Shown here: positions 8,190 through 17,058 of the stretch, piece after piece | Numbering within the stretch: position 1 is the first letter of the stretch | Layout of the letters: each line of letters begins with the position of its first letter | Assembly (NCBI GenBank): GCA_016278505.1 | Contig: JADQBQ010000014.1 | Span: 62,001-126,000, forward strand | Reading direction: 5' to 3' | DNA: 64,000 nt | From: Clostridiales bacterium | GTDB taxonomy: Bacteria > Bacillota > Desulfotomaculia > Desulfotomaculales > VENG01 | Position numbers and translations under genes: made by a program | Notes under the pieces: model-generated | The model's input: only the letters and a program-made list of their open reading frames with translations | What the model was told of the DNA's origin: nothing | Databases searched by the model: none

Positions 8190-10820
8190 TTAATTGCGGC
8201 CGCAACATTTTTTATATTTTTTGCCGCTGCCGCACGGGCAGGGCTGGTTACGCCCTACTTTTTTCTCTCTGCGAATCGGCTGCGCCGGGCCTTCTTCAGC
8301 ATACTTATTTTCCACCACATTGTGCTGTTTCTGCTCCGGTTCCTGCACCACATTGACCCTGAAAACATAGCGAACTACATCTTCCTGAATGCTCGCCACC
8401 ATATTTTCAAACATCTGGTAACTTTCAAATTTATACTCTATAAGTGGATCTTTTTGGCCATACGCCCTAAGGCCAATACCTTCCCGCAACTGATCCATAG
8501 TATCGAGATGGTCCATCCACTTTTCATCCACCATGCGCAGAAGCACCATACGCTCCATTTCGCGCAGCACTTCCTCGCCCATCTCTTCAGCCCGTGCACT
8601 ATAAGCTTCCTGTGCCGTTTGCAGGAGGAAATCCCTGAGCCCGTCACGGCCCATTTCTTCCAAATCAGCAGGTGTTAATTGATGGTCCGGGAGAAAAACC
8701 TGGTCGGCATAAGTAAGCAGGCCGTCAAAGTCCCATTCTTCCGGATACACACCTTCCGGGGCATAAGTGTCCACTGCCCTCTGGATCACTTCCTCCATCA
8801 TTTGCCTTACAATCTCACCCGTATTTTCCCCGGCCAGCACCTGCCTGCGCTGCTGATAGATAACTTCCCGCTGTTGGTTCATTACGTCGTCGTATTCCAA
8901 CACATGTTTGCGGATGTCAAAGTTCCTGTTTTCCACCCTTTTTTGAGCACTTTCCAGAGAGCGAGAAATAAGGCCGTGCTCAATGGGGACATCCTCTTCC
9001 ATACCCATCTTGTCCATTAAGCCCGAGATGTTATCCGAGCCGAAAAGCCGCATTAGATCGTCTTCCATAGAACTGTAAAATTGGGTTCCACCCGGGTCGC
9101 CCTGCCTGCCGCAGCGGCCACGCAGCTGGTTATCAATACGCCGGCTCTCATGGCGCTCAGTTCCCGCAATGTAAAGGCCTCCCAGCTCAACCACGCGGCG
9201 ACGTTCGTCCTCACACAGCTGCTTAAACTTAGAAAGCTGCTGTTCATACAGTCTTTTTTGTTCCGGATCTTCCAGGTCACCCTCATAGCCCTGCCGTTTT
9301 AATTCCTGCAGGGCCAAGAATTCCGGGTTACCCCCCAGCAAAATATCAGTTCCGCGCCCGGCCATGTTGGTAGCTATGGTTACCGCCCCGAACCTGCCGG
9401 CCTGAGCAACAATTTCAGCTTCCTGCTCATGGTATTTAGCATTGAGCACCTGGTGGGGTACTCCCCGCTTACGCAGCATTTTGCTGAGCAGTTCAGATTT
9501 ATCAATGGATATTGTACCCACCAGCACCGGCTGTCCGGTTTGATGCCGCTCAACAATTTCTTCCACCACGTTGCGGAATTTAGCATCTTCGGTTTTGTAA
9601 ACAACATCGGCCATATCTTCCCTGACCATAGGCTTGTTGGTGGGAATGACCACCACATCCAGCTTGTAAATCTTACGGAATTCCTCTTCCTCAGTTTCGG
9701 CAGTACCGGTCATGCCGGCCAATTTATCATACATGCGGAAGTAATTTTGGAAGGTAACGGTAGCCAGAGTCTGTGACTCCCGCTCTATTTTTACCCCTTC
9801 CTTGGCCTCAATAGCCTGGTGCAAACCGTCACTGTACCGCCGGCCAAACATCAGCCGCCCGGTAAATTCGTCAACTATAATTATTTCACCGTCTTTAACC
9901 ACGTAATCCTTGTCCCGCTTCATGAGCGCATGCGCTTTAAGGGCGTTAGTCAAATGGTGGTTAAGTTCCATGTTATTATCATCGTACAGGTTCTCCACAC
10001 CCAAAAGGCGCTCTGCCTTTTCCACGCCCTCTTCGGTAAGCACTACGGTATTGGCCTTTTCATCCACGGTATAATGGGTTTCCCCGGTTAGTCTGGGCAC
10101 CACCCGGGCCATTTTATAATAGTTGTCCGTAGCCTTATCAGCCTGCCCGGATATAATCAGTGGTGTCCGGGCCTCGTCAATCAGGATACTGTCCACCTCG
10201 TCAACAATGGCATAGTTCAGTTCCCTTTGTACTAACTGGTCAGGGTGAATAGCCATATTATCCCGTAGGTAGTCAAAGCCAAATTCATTGTTGGTACCGT
10301 AGGTAATATCGGAGTTATATGAAGCTTTTCTATGTTCCCAGTCCAGCCCGTGCACAATAAGACCCACCGAAAGTCCCAGGAAGTTGTAAATTTGACCCAT
10401 CCACTGGCTATCTCTGGAAGCCAGATAATCGTTTACAGTAATTACGTGCACACCTTTGTGGGAAAGGGCGTTCAGGTAAACCGGCAGGGTAGCTACAAGC
10501 GTTTTACCTTCACCGGTCTTCATTTCGGCAATGCGCCCCTGGTGCAGTACTATACCGCCCATCATCTGCACGTCAAAGTGCCGCATACCCAACACCCGCC
10601 AGGATACCTCCCGCACGGTGGCAAAAGCCTCCGGAAGCAGGTCATCAAGTGTTTCACCCTTGTCCAGCCGGTCCCGGAAAACAGCCGTCTGCCCTTTTAA
10701 TTCTTCGTCAGTTTTAGCTTGCATTGAAGATTCCAATTCATTTATCTTGTCCACGGTTTTCTGCAGCTTTTTTATATCTCTGGCATTATCATCCAGTAGA
10801 CTACGCAACATTTTAAGCAT
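8190..10820 (-). CDS. secA: Preprotein translocase ATPase SecA
   Basis: 876 residues from the ATG giving [12 protein letters not shown]; a GTG four codons earlier sits inside the ribosome site and is less likely. Walker A is MKTGEGKTL, the DEAD-type block is [14 protein letters not shown], and later helicase blocks include [16 protein letters not shown]. The C-terminus keeps the zinc-binding, SecB/lipid-contacting tail [14 protein letters not shown]. SecA drives pre-proteins through SecYEG. It lies between hpf and prfB, as in other Firmicutes. Confidence 0.98.
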   Translation of the reverse strand: MLKMLRSLLDDNARDIKKLQKTVDKINELESSMQAKTDEELKGQTAVFRDRLDKGETLDDLLPEAFATVREVSWRVLGMRHFDVQMMGGIVLHQGRIAEMKTGEGKTLVATLPVYLNALSHKGVHVITVNDYLASRDSQWMGQIYNFLGLSVGLIVHGLDWEHRKASYNSDITYGTNNEFGFDYLRDNMAIHPDQLVQRELNYAIVDEVDSILIDEARTPLIISGQADKATDNYYKMARVVPRLTGETHYTVDEKANTVVLTEEGVEKAERLLGVENLYDDNNMELNHHLTNALKAHALMKRDKDYVVKDGEIIIVDEFTGRLMFGRRYSDGLHQAIEAKEGVKIERESQTLATVTFQNYFRMYDKLAGMTGTAETEEEEFRKIYKLDVVVIPTNKPMVREDMADVVYKTEDAKFRNVVEEIVERHQTGQPVLVGTISIDKSELLSKMLRKRGVPHQVLNAKYHEQEAEIVAQAGRFGAVTIATNMAGRGTDILLGGNPEFLALQELKRQGYEGDLEDPEQKRLYEQQLSKFKQLCEDERRRVVELGGLYIAGTERHESRRIDNQLRGRCGRQGDPGGTQFYSSMEDDLMRLFGSDNISGLMDKMGMEEDVPIEHGLISRSLESAQKRVENRNFDIRKHVLEYDDVMNQQREVIYQQRRQVLAGENTGEIVRQMMEEVIQRAVDTYAPEGVYPEEWDFDGLLTYADQVFLPDHQLTPADLEEMGRDGLRDFLLQTAQEAYSARAEEMGEEVLREMERMVLLRMVDEKWMDHLDTMDQLREGIGLRAYGQKDPLIEYKFESYQMFENMVASIQEDVVRYVFRVNVVQEPEQKQHNVVENKYAEEGPAQPIRREKKVGRNQPCPCGSGKKYKKCCGRN

Positions 10821-10924
10821 GGTAATAATCACCTTCCTAAAGGAACCCTGGGGTTCCTGCGCATACTAATAGTTTACCTACTTTATTCTAGCATTAAGCA
10901 CTAAGATGGGCAAGAAGTTAAAAA

Positions 10925-10943
10925 CGCACCCCTTAGGGGTGCG
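10925..10943 (-). terminator. GC-rich hairpin with minus-strand T tract, left of repeat copy 1
   Basis: CGCACCCC/GGGGTGCG hairpin; on the minus strand it is followed by GTTTTTAACTT. It would stop transcription coming from hpf and the repeat element before secA. A near-identical hairpin lies on the other side of the repeat. Confidence 0.65.
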
Positions 10944-10957
10944 CAAGACCGATGACA

Positions 10958-11254
10958 AACCTGTCTTTTGCGCATAGCGAATGAATTGAATCGAGCAGTG
11001 GCCAGGCTTCGCGAAGTCGATAAGCGGAAGCGGGGCCGAGCACAGGACGTGCGAGGCCGCCCCCTGAGCCAGGACGGCGGACGGCAATGGCCTCATAGCT
11101 GCTTTCGAAGATCCTAACCTATGTTTATGCCATTGCGGAGATATCTGGTCCTAAAGATGAGGCTTAGCAATTTTGGGAACCCCGCTGGAGCGTGAGACTG
11201 AGCGTTAGCCTGGCCCGGCGAGATGAATGAATGAGCGGGCGCAAAAGACAGGTT
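10958..11254. repeat. Dispersed repeat, copy 1 (long form, 297 bp)
   Basis: Terminal inverted repeats AACCTGTCTTTTGCGC and GCGCAAAAGACAGGTT are exact complements. The body has the shared blocks GCGAAGTCGATAAGCGGAAG, GAGCACAGGACGTGCGAGGC and CTGGAGCGTGAGACTGAGC. Like copy 3 it carries about 85 extra bases in the middle. Not coding: any reading frame in it is shared by all copies regardless of context. Confidence 0.92.
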
Positions 11255-11279
11255 AAGAAACATTGCCTTATAAGCAATC

Positions 11280-11305
11280 GAGCGCACCCCCTAGGGGGTG
11301 CGCTC
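11280..11305. terminator. Palindromic hairpin between hpf and repeat copy 1
   Basis: GAGCGCACCCCCTAGGGGGT GCGCTC forms a 26-base near-perfect palindrome just after the hpf stop codon. It lacks a T tract on the minus strand. It closely resembles the hairpin at 10925-10943. Confidence 0.55.
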
Positions 11306-11314
11306 GGGATCTAA

Positions 11315-11857
11315 CTATTCATATTCGGGCTCAATAAGACCGTAATTCCCATCTTTACGCTTATAAATAACATTGATCTGTTCTGTTTCAGCATTGGGGA
11401 AAACAAAAAAGTTATGGCCGAGAAGGTTCATTTGCAGAATGGCTTCATCAACCGGCATAGGCTTTACCGGGAAGCGCTTGGTTCGAACGAGAATCTCGTC
11501 GTCTTCCGGCTCATCTTCCATTTGCTCTTCCGGAAGCATTGCTTCAGGTGCTACTTTTTCCACCTGACCCCGCCGGCGCAGTAACTTACCCTTGTACTTT
11601 TCTATTTGTTTCTCCAGCTTATCTACGACCATGTCCACCGACGAGTACATATCTCCGGTACTTTCTTCACCTCGGAGGATCATACCGTTAACGGGAATTG
11701 TAACTTCCACCTTGTGTGATTGGTTTTCAACGTTCATCGTAACCTGAGCTTCCCCTAATTCATCCAGAAACCTGTCCAGTTTGCCAACCCTTTTTACAAC
11801 GTGCTCTTTCAGGGCGTTGGTAACTTCAACATTTCTGCCGCGTACGAGTACTTGCAT
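11315..11857 (-). CDS. hpf: Ribosome hibernation promoting factor, long form
   Basis: 180 residues. The N-terminal domain (about 1-100, MQVLVRGRNVEVTNALKEHV) binds the 30S decoding region; the C-terminal domain (about 125-180, VKPMPVDEAILQMNLLGHNF) dimerises to form 100S ribosomes in long-form HPF. An acidic linker separates the two. The ATG follows AAGGAG. Placement upstream of secA is usual for the group. Confidence 0.96.
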   Translation of the reverse strand: MQVLVRGRNVEVTNALKEHVVKRVGKLDRFLDELGEAQVTMNVENQSHKVEVTIPVNGMILRGEESTGDMYSSVDMVVDKLEKQIEKYKGKLLRRRGQVEKVAPEAMLPEEQMEDEPEDDEILVRTKRFPVKPMPVDEAILQMNLLGHNFFVFPNAETEQINVIYKRKDGNYGLIEPEYE

Positions 11858-12050
11858 ACATCCAACTCCTTTCCGAGGCCACTGGTATACTTATTGTTCC
11901 CCAAAACAGGAAAAAATGTACTGCTGACTGTACATGAATTGTAAAGCATTTTAAACCATAACGCAACACCCAAGCTATAGAATGTAAAAAAATAATGTTA
12001 ACCCGCCGTAAGCTGGGTTAACTGGCTGATTAAAAACATGCTCTAAATTA

Positions 12051-12077
12051 CAAAAAGCCCCGGCATAACCGGGGCTA
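12051..12077 (-). terminator. Terminator of the cold-shock gene
   Basis: AGCCCCGG/CCGGGGCT stem with a 5-base loop, followed on the minus strand by TTTTTG. A second inverted repeat GTTAACCC/GGGTTAAC lies just beyond (11997-12022). Confidence 0.85.
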
Positions 12078-12087
12078 ATCTACTGGT

Positions 12088-12285
12088 TTAAAATTTAACT
12101 ACATTTGCGGCTTGTGGGCCACGAGCACCTTCAACAATATCGAATTCAACATCTTCGCCTTCGTTCAAAGTCTTAAAACCGTCGCCTTCAATGGCTGAAA
12201 AATGAACGAAAACGTCACCACCATCTTCCCTTTCAATAAAACCGTAACCCTTTTCCGCACTGAACCACTTAACCTTACCTTTCAC
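12088..12285 (-). CDS. Cold-shock domain protein
   Basis: 65 residues, the standard CspA/CspB size. RNP1 (KGYGFIER) and RNP2 (VFVHFSAI) are intact, so it should bind single-stranded RNA/DNA as an RNA chaperone. The GTG start has AGGAGG nine bases upstream. It is a single-gene unit with its own terminator and a long AT-rich leader region. Confidence 0.96.
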   Translation of the reverse strand: MKGKVKWFSAEKGYGFIEREDGGDVFVHFSAIEGDGFKTLNEGEDVEFDIVEGARGPQAANVVKF

Positions 12286-12451
12286 TTACACATTCCTCCT
12301 GAAAATTTAATCCCGCAAGCATAAACTTACGCAGTCAAATAATAGCACTAATACCAGCCGGGTGTCAAGTATTTTTCAAGATTAAATACCAATAAATGTA
12401 ATTTATGTCGACAAGTACTGCATGTAAAATTCTGTTTGTGGACACTCAAGC

Positions 12452-12512
12452 TGTGGATAGTGTGTATAACTCTGTTGATAACCCCATTTTCAGGACTTTC
12501 CACTGTGAATAA
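12452..12512 (+). promoter_or_regulatory. Cluster of DnaA-box-like 9-mers in an AT-rich gap
   Basis: The 449-base gap between the cold-shock gene and HU holds four 9-mers close to TGTGNATAA: TGTGGATAG (12452), TGTGTATAA (12461), TGTTGATAA (12473) and TGTGAATAA (12504). Two match exactly and two have one mismatch; all share one orientation. The rest of the gap is AT-rich and shows no gene; it must also hold the cold-shock gene promoter. Function is inferred only from the motif. Confidence 0.4.
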
Positions 12513-12701
12513 AATTATTGTCATGTTATTTTTTGTCTAAGTGACACATATTTTATTGCCTTAAATGTCAATATTTATCAACCTTACTGTTCCTACTGTG
12601 ACCACTTGAAGTTACCAGACAAGAGTACTGTCATAATCTACTGTAATATTTTTCCAATTAACTGAATAGTAATATTCCTTTATTTTTATAACCGAAAATT
12701 A

Positions 12702-12736
12702 AAAATAAGCCAGGTATATATACCTGGCTTATTTTT
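12702..12736. terminator. Terminator of HU (bidirectional palindrome)
   Basis: AAGCCAGGTATATATACCTGGCTT flanked by A-rich and T-rich tracts on both sides; overlaps the HU stop codon. Confidence 0.88.
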
Positions 12737-13007
12737 AATTTAATGCATCCTTTAGTGCTTTACCCGGTTTGAACGCCGGCATCATTGCTGCGGCAATATC
12801 AATCTCTTCACCGGTTTGCGGGTTTCTGCCTTTGCGGGCAGCACGCTCTCTCACTTCAAAAGTACCAAACCCTACAAGTTGCACCTTTTCCTGATTCTGA
12901 AGAGATTCCTTAATACTTTCTGTCATTCCGTCTACAGCTTTTTCTGCATCTTTTTTCGTCAAACCTGTCTTTTCAGCAATACTGGCAACAAGTTCATTTT
13001 TGTTCAC
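12735..13007 (-). CDS. hup: DNA-binding protein HU
   Basis: 90 residues, standard HU/IHF length. Begins [15 protein letters not shown] and carries the DNA-binding arm [12 protein letters not shown] followed by [13 protein letters not shown]. It bends and compacts DNA as a dimer. The GTG start follows AAGGGTGA. Single-gene unit. Confidence 0.97.
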   Translation of the reverse strand: MNKNELVASIAEKTGLTKKDAEKAVDGMTESIKESLQNQEKVQLVGFGTFEVRERAARKGRNPQTGEEIDIAAAMMPAFKPGKALKDALN

Positions 13008-13094
13008 AAAATCACCCTTATTCCAAAATTTTCATGGCCTATTGTACCCCATATTAACCAGCTATTCAAGCCATTTTGCTCATTTTTTTCGATT

Positions 13095-13856
13095 TTATAC
13101 AAAAGAAACACCCGATTTACCTCCGGCAGCGGTTAGTGCAAGGATGGTGGACGGCTGGTGGCGGCGCAGTTTGATGCTGATATTATCCATGGTGGCACCG
13201 GTAGTAAGCACATCATCAATAAGTAATATTCTTTTGCCATGTATGGTCTCCGGTGTGATTACCGCGAAGGCGTCAATAAGGTTCCTTTCCCGTTCATAAC
13301 GGGAAAGGCCTATCTGGGGTTTTGTCTCCCTCACCTTGGCCACCGCTTTAGTATCCACAGGCAATTCTAGAAGGTTCCCCAGTTCCAAGGCCAAAAGCTG
13401 GGCCTGGTTAAAACCCCGGCGGGCCAGACGCCTGGGTGCAAGCGGCACCGGTATGATCAATTCCGCGGCAGCAAAGGCCGGTTCCCTGTGTACAACTTCC
13501 GCGGCCAATTCCCCCAGGGCCGCTGCCACTCGCCGCGTACCCTTTGATTTTAAATGTAGAATAGCGTCGCGCAGTACCCCTTCATACGGTCCCACCGCCC
13601 TGGCTGCATTAAAGGCAGGAGCTTGAGACGCACATATGGGACACGGGTGTCTTCCGTGATTACACGGCTCAACTGATGGTAAATTAATAAACCGACCGCA
13701 AACAGGGCACACCGGCCCGGATCCGTGCCGCCGTACCCATTGGAGGCAATGCGGGCATATTTCACCTTTGGACGTTTGGCTTCCGCACAGGGGGCACGCC
13801 CGCCTGGGCGGGTACACAAGCTCCAACAGCCCCTGTAAAAGGTAACTGAGATGCAA
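13095..13856 (-). CDS. ComF-like phosphoribosyltransferase-fold protein
   Basis: 253 residues. The N-terminus has two to three paired-cysteine zinc sites (CPLC...CPHC, CPVC, CPIC) and the C-terminus a PRTase domain with the PRPP-binding loop ILLIDDVLTTGAT. Blocks RRGFNQAQLLA and KPQIGLSRYERERN are typical of ComF/GntX. ComF assists DNA uptake during competence in Bacillus; a role here is inferred from family only. The TTG start has GGAGAGG nine bases upstream. The GGDEF gene lies upstream on the same strand. Confidence 0.9.
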   Translation of the reverse strand: MHLSYLLQGLLELVYPPRRACPLCGSQTSKGEICPHCLQWVRRHGSGPVCPVCGRFINLPSVEPCNHGRHPCPICASQAPAFNAARAVGPYEGVLRDAILHLKSKGTRRVAAALGELAAEVVHREPAFAAAELIIPVPLAPRRLARRGFNQAQLLALELGNLLELPVDTKAVAKVRETKPQIGLSRYERERNLIDAFAVITPETIHGKRILLIDDVLTTGATMDNISIKLRRHQPSTILALTAAGGKSGVSFV

Positions 13857-13881
13857 AGTATATCCCTCTCCTAATAAAAAT

Positions 13882-15624
13882 CTATACCCCCATACCTTTT
13901 TTGCGGCTTAAAAACGATACATCCGCCTGCTTTTCCTTACCTGACAAGTCCTTACAAGAATATCCCTCGGTACGGTCACGCCCGTTTTCTTTGGCCCTCT
14001 TTAAGGCCTGGTCCGCACGGCGCAGGAGCCCGTGCGCATCCCCTGCATCCTGTGGATAACAAGCCAGCCCACAGCTCACACATACACTGCACCGGTAATC
14101 ACCGGTCTCCAGTATTGTACTGCTCACCGACCGCCTAATACCCTCAGCTAATTCGGCTGCCAATACTTCTCCTACCCCTGGCAGCAGCACGGAAAATTGC
14201 TCACCGTCAAAACGAGCTGCTACTCCCCGGTACCCAGCCACGGAAAAAACAGCCCGCCCCACCATGGAAATAGCCGCATCCCCGGCATCATGGCCGTAAT
14301 TATGGTTTACTTTGCTGAGGTCATCAATATCAAGGATTATCAATGCCATCTGACTGGGTAAATTTTCTTCGTTAAATACTCTTTCCAGACATTCCATAAA
14401 GTAACTGCGGTTATGCAGGCCGGTTAAAGCATCGGTGGTGGCATTAATCTCTAAACGCTTATTCAGCCTGGCGTTGGCCACAGCCACCGCCGCCTGCCCC
14501 ACAATCCCGGTAAAGACGTGTAAATGGCTTGTCTGAAAAGCAAAACAGCGCTTATCGCCCAACACAAAAAGACCCAACACTTCTTTTTCTGTCAACAGCG
14601 GGATTACAAGCACAGATTTATGTACCTGCGTAAAGCCTGGCTGCCCTTGAACACGAGGGTCCCGCTTGGAATCACATACAATGGCCCGCTCGCCGCTCTG
14701 AGCCAGACAGCCTAAAAATTCCTGGCCGGGAATAATAATAGATTTTTCCAGCTGGCGCTTGTACGGCCCGGACACGGCCTGGGCCTCGTAACGGCCTTTA
14801 TCCTCCGACCAAAGGTAAATAATGCCGGTGTGATACCTTACCACCCGCCGTGCCTCGGCCAGTACTACTTCTAGAATACTATCCTGGTCCAACTTGCCCT
14901 CTAAGCCTTTGCTCACCTCATACAGAGCCCGCAGTTCCCGGTTGGCCAGCTCAAGATGCACATATAGCCTCATCACAAACTGCATTACCAGCACCGGCAA
15001 GAAAAGGAGCAACACCCCCCACAAGCCTACATTATGGTATATAACAGCCATCAGCGCCCCCAAAGGTGCGGTCAGCAAATAGGTAATACTATCCCAGCGC
15101 AGTGCATCGCGCCAGAAAACCAAAGGATTATTTTTGCGGTCCGGCAACAGATAAAGATAGATAAGCACTTGATTTATAACAAAACAGGCCAAAACAAATA
15201 CAATTAAAGGAAATATATTCCCCCAGGCCAGACGCTCAGCTAGAGACCCACCCAGATACATATATAAAAAATCCGCCCCCGCTATGGCCACCACATATTG
15301 AGAGGCATTAAACAAAACAGTAGGGAGAGAATTGCTCCGGGCCAAAGCCTGTCCCATCAAACAACTCCAGGCTGTTATCCACACGGCGCCGGCGGAACCA
15401 AAAATTAAGTAAGAGGCAAAAATGACGGAAAATGTAGCGGCAAGCTGTCCCTGTGGAAAGCTCACAGCGAACCACTCAGCCACTATCCCCAGCGTTAACA
15501 AGAAAAACATATGCCCGGTAATATCCAAATCCAACATGGGCAGCAGATATGATACAAACCATAAAGCTAAAAATATAACTGTCCACCTGTAAATAACAAC
15601 CGGCAATCTACGCGCTAATTTCAT
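13882..15624 (-). CDS. Membrane GAF-GGDEF protein with altered GGDEF signature
   Basis: 580 residues from the ATG giving MKLARRLPVVIYRW, preceded by GGAGGGG; the open frame upstream is Cys/Val-rich and unlikely. The first about 235 residues form six or seven membrane helices. A GAF domain spans about residues 245-400 (ALYEVSKGLEGKLDQDSILE) and a diguanylate cyclase fold about 405-565 (TTDALTGLHNRSYFME). The active-site loop reads RFDGEQFSVLLPG: DGEQF replaces GGDEF/GGEEF, changing the first Gly to Asp and the fourth-position Glu to Gln. No RxxD inhibitory site is seen. It may be inactive as a cyclase and act as a GTP or c-di-GMP sensor; this is inference. Confidence 0.88.
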   Translation of the reverse strand: MKLARRLPVVIYRWTVIFLALWFVSYLLPMLDLDITGHMFFLLTLGIVAEWFAVSFPQGQLAATFSVIFASYLIFGSAGAVWITAWSCLMGQALARSNSLPTVLFNASQYVVAIAGADFLYMYLGGSLAERLAWGNIFPLIVFVLACFVINQVLIYLYLLPDRKNNPLVFWRDALRWDSITYLLTAPLGALMAVIYHNVGLWGVLLLFLPVLVMQFVMRLYVHLELANRELRALYEVSKGLEGKLDQDSILEVVLAEARRVVRYHTGIIYLWSEDKGRYEAQAVSGPYKRQLEKSIIIPGQEFLGCLAQSGERAIVCDSKRDPRVQGQPGFTQVHKSVLVIPLLTEKEVLGLFVLGDKRCFAFQTSHLHVFTGIVGQAAVAVANARLNKRLEINATTDALTGLHNRSYFMECLERVFNEENLPSQMALIILDIDDLSKVNHNYGHDAGDAAISMVGRAVFSVAGYRGVAARFDGEQFSVLLPGVGEVLAAELAEGIRRSVSSTILETGDYRCSVCVSCGLACYPQDAGDAHGLLRRADQALKRAKENGRDRTEGYSCKDLSGKEKQADVSFLSRKKGMGV

Positions 15625-15918
15625 GCAGTCCCCTCCAGAAACAACAAAGCCGGATACCAATTCGACACAGGGCACGGAATTACCTGCGAAATTGGGCAAT
15701 AAATGGTATTAGATCGGTAAGAAGATTTTTTTTGTAACTTTTTTGTAAATAAAATGTGTTGATTTTTGAGAAAAAAAGAACTATCATAATAAAAAATTGT
15801 AATGGATATCAATAAATACCACTTATCTATTTGCACTGCTGTCGATAACAAATTTTTATCAACTTGCTAAATAAGCAGTTATAGTATAAAAATCATCTTT
15901 TAAAAAGGAGGAGTTCCA
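15625..15918. other. AT-rich divergent intergenic region
   Basis: Separates the GGDEF gene (minus) from tatA (plus) and should contain both promoters. A TATAGTATAAAA block at about 15880 is a possible -10 for tatA, but no good -35 is seen. No gene found. Confidence 0.4.
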
Positions 15919-16194
15919 ATGTTTAACGGGCTTTTTCAACCCACCCACCTAATTCTTATTCTGGTGGTCGTCCTGATTGTTTTCGGGCCGGGTAAACTTC
16001 CCGAAGCAGGTAAGGCCATGGGCAAGGCAATGCGCGACATGAGAGATGCCTTTTCCAGCGAGGACGATGAAAAAAAAGAAAAGGAACAGGTCATAGTGGA
16101 AAGCAGTGACCAAGCGGCTAAAGGTATCGACACTACCAAGACAACAGCGGCATCCGCATCTGAAACAACCCAGACCACCGGTGTAAATCACTAA
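15919..16194 (+). CDS. tatA: Twin-arginine translocase subunit TatA
   Basis: 91 residues: a short N-terminus, one membrane helix (about 9-22), the hinge FGPGKLPEAGKAMGKAM as an amphipathic helix and an acidic, Thr-rich tail. TatA polymerises to form the passage for folded Tat substrates. AAAGGAGGAG precedes the ATG. First gene of the tatA-tatC-hydrogenase group; the adjacent hydrogenase has a Tat signal. Confidence 0.95.
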   Translation: MFNGLFQPTHLILILVVVLIVFGPGKLPEAGKAMGKAMRDMRDAFSSEDDEKKEKEQVIVESSDQAAKGIDTTKTTAASASETTQTTGVNH

Positions 16195-16234
16195 ATTTTC
16201 TCGTTACCGGGCTCGCGGGAAGGGGGCGCTGAAA

Positions 16235-17026
16235 ATTTCCAAAACTGAAGAATTGTCGGTTGTCCAACACCTGGAAGAACTGCGCCGGCTCTTAATCATA
16301 TCAATCATCTCTACAGTTGTTATGGCAGGTGTGTCCTGGGTATTCACTGACCAAATACTTCAAGTTCTCCTGCACCCGGTTACCAGCACGGGAAAGGATA
16401 TAGTCTTTATTGGTGTCACAGAGGCGGTAATGACCAAAATAAAGCTGGCTTTTTTCACCGGTTTTTTAGCCTCTTTGCCCATCACCCTCTGGCAGTTCTG
16501 GGGGTTTATCATACCCGCGCTGCGCAAGCTGGAACGGGTATACTTCACGGTTTTTGTATTCATTTCTTGCTTACTTTTTATTGGCGGCGTAGCTTTTGGT
16601 TTTTTGGTAGTATTTCGCCTTTGCATTCAATTTCTGCTGCAGTACGGCGGAAGCCAGCTCATACCCATGCTTAGCGTGGGAAAATACATTTCATTTACTC
16701 TCAATTTTTTACTGCCCTTCGGTCTGATCTTTGAAATGCCCCTGGCCAGCTTCTTCTTAGCCAAACTTGGGATTATTTCATACCGGACCATGGTCAAAAT
16801 GCGCAAAATGGCAATTGTTGTATCGGTGGTTATCGCCTCTGCTGTGGTGGCATCCCCCGACATATTCACCGTGCTTCTTTTTGCAGCCCCCATGTATCTC
16901 TTGTACGAGCTCAGTGCTACCATCGTCCGGGTTGTGGAATGGGCGAACTACCGCAAACAGGCCGGCAGAGCCATTGACCTGGCAGCACCGTTTAAAAAAC
17001 TGGCCAGGTTCCGCAGAAAATTATAG
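16235..17026 (+). CDS. tatC: Twin-arginine translocase subunit TatC, probable ATT start
   Basis: Six membrane helices and the family blocks LSVVQHLEELR at the N-terminus, FIIPALRKLER and LNFLLPFGLIFEMPL. TatC recognises the RR signal. No ATG or GTG lies in frame between the upstream stop (16184) and the conserved region. Starting at ATT 16235 gives (M)SKTEELSVVQHLEEL, which matches family N-termini, and a GGGGG ribosome site lies eight bases upstream. The alternatives are CTG at 16229 (too close to the ribosome site) and TTG at 16253 (no ribosome site, clipped N-terminus). 263 residues with the ATT start. Confidence 0.9.
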   Translation: MSKTEELSVVQHLEELRRLLIISIISTVVMAGVSWVFTDQILQVLLHPVTSTGKDIVFIGVTEAVMTKIKLAFFTGFLASLPITLWQFWGFIIPALRKLERVYFTVFVFISCLLFIGGVAFGFLVVFRLCIQFLLQYGGSQLIPMLSVGKYISFTLNFLLPFGLIFEMPLASFFLAKLGIISYRTMVKMRKMAIVVSVVIASAVVASPDIFTVLLFAAPMYLLYELSATIVRVVEWANYRKQAGRAIDLAAPFKKLARFRRKL

Positions 17027-17058
17027 GGGTTGAATTAGAGCAATAAGGAGGAGCATCA

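Noticed and set aside
10878-11096. Reading frame in repeat copy 1 (text like AQGAASHVLCSAPLPL), repeated in copies 3 and 5
   Set aside because: It lies wholly inside the dispersed repeat, has no ribosome site, and the frame breaks in other copies. It is a product of the conserved repeat sequence, not a gene; such frames are easily misannotated as hypothetical proteins.
12286-12734. Possible replication origin
   Set aside because: DnaA-box-like sites are present, but no dnaA, dnaN, or DNA-unwinding arrangement is seen and the gene context is ordinary. Kept only as a DnaA-box cluster.
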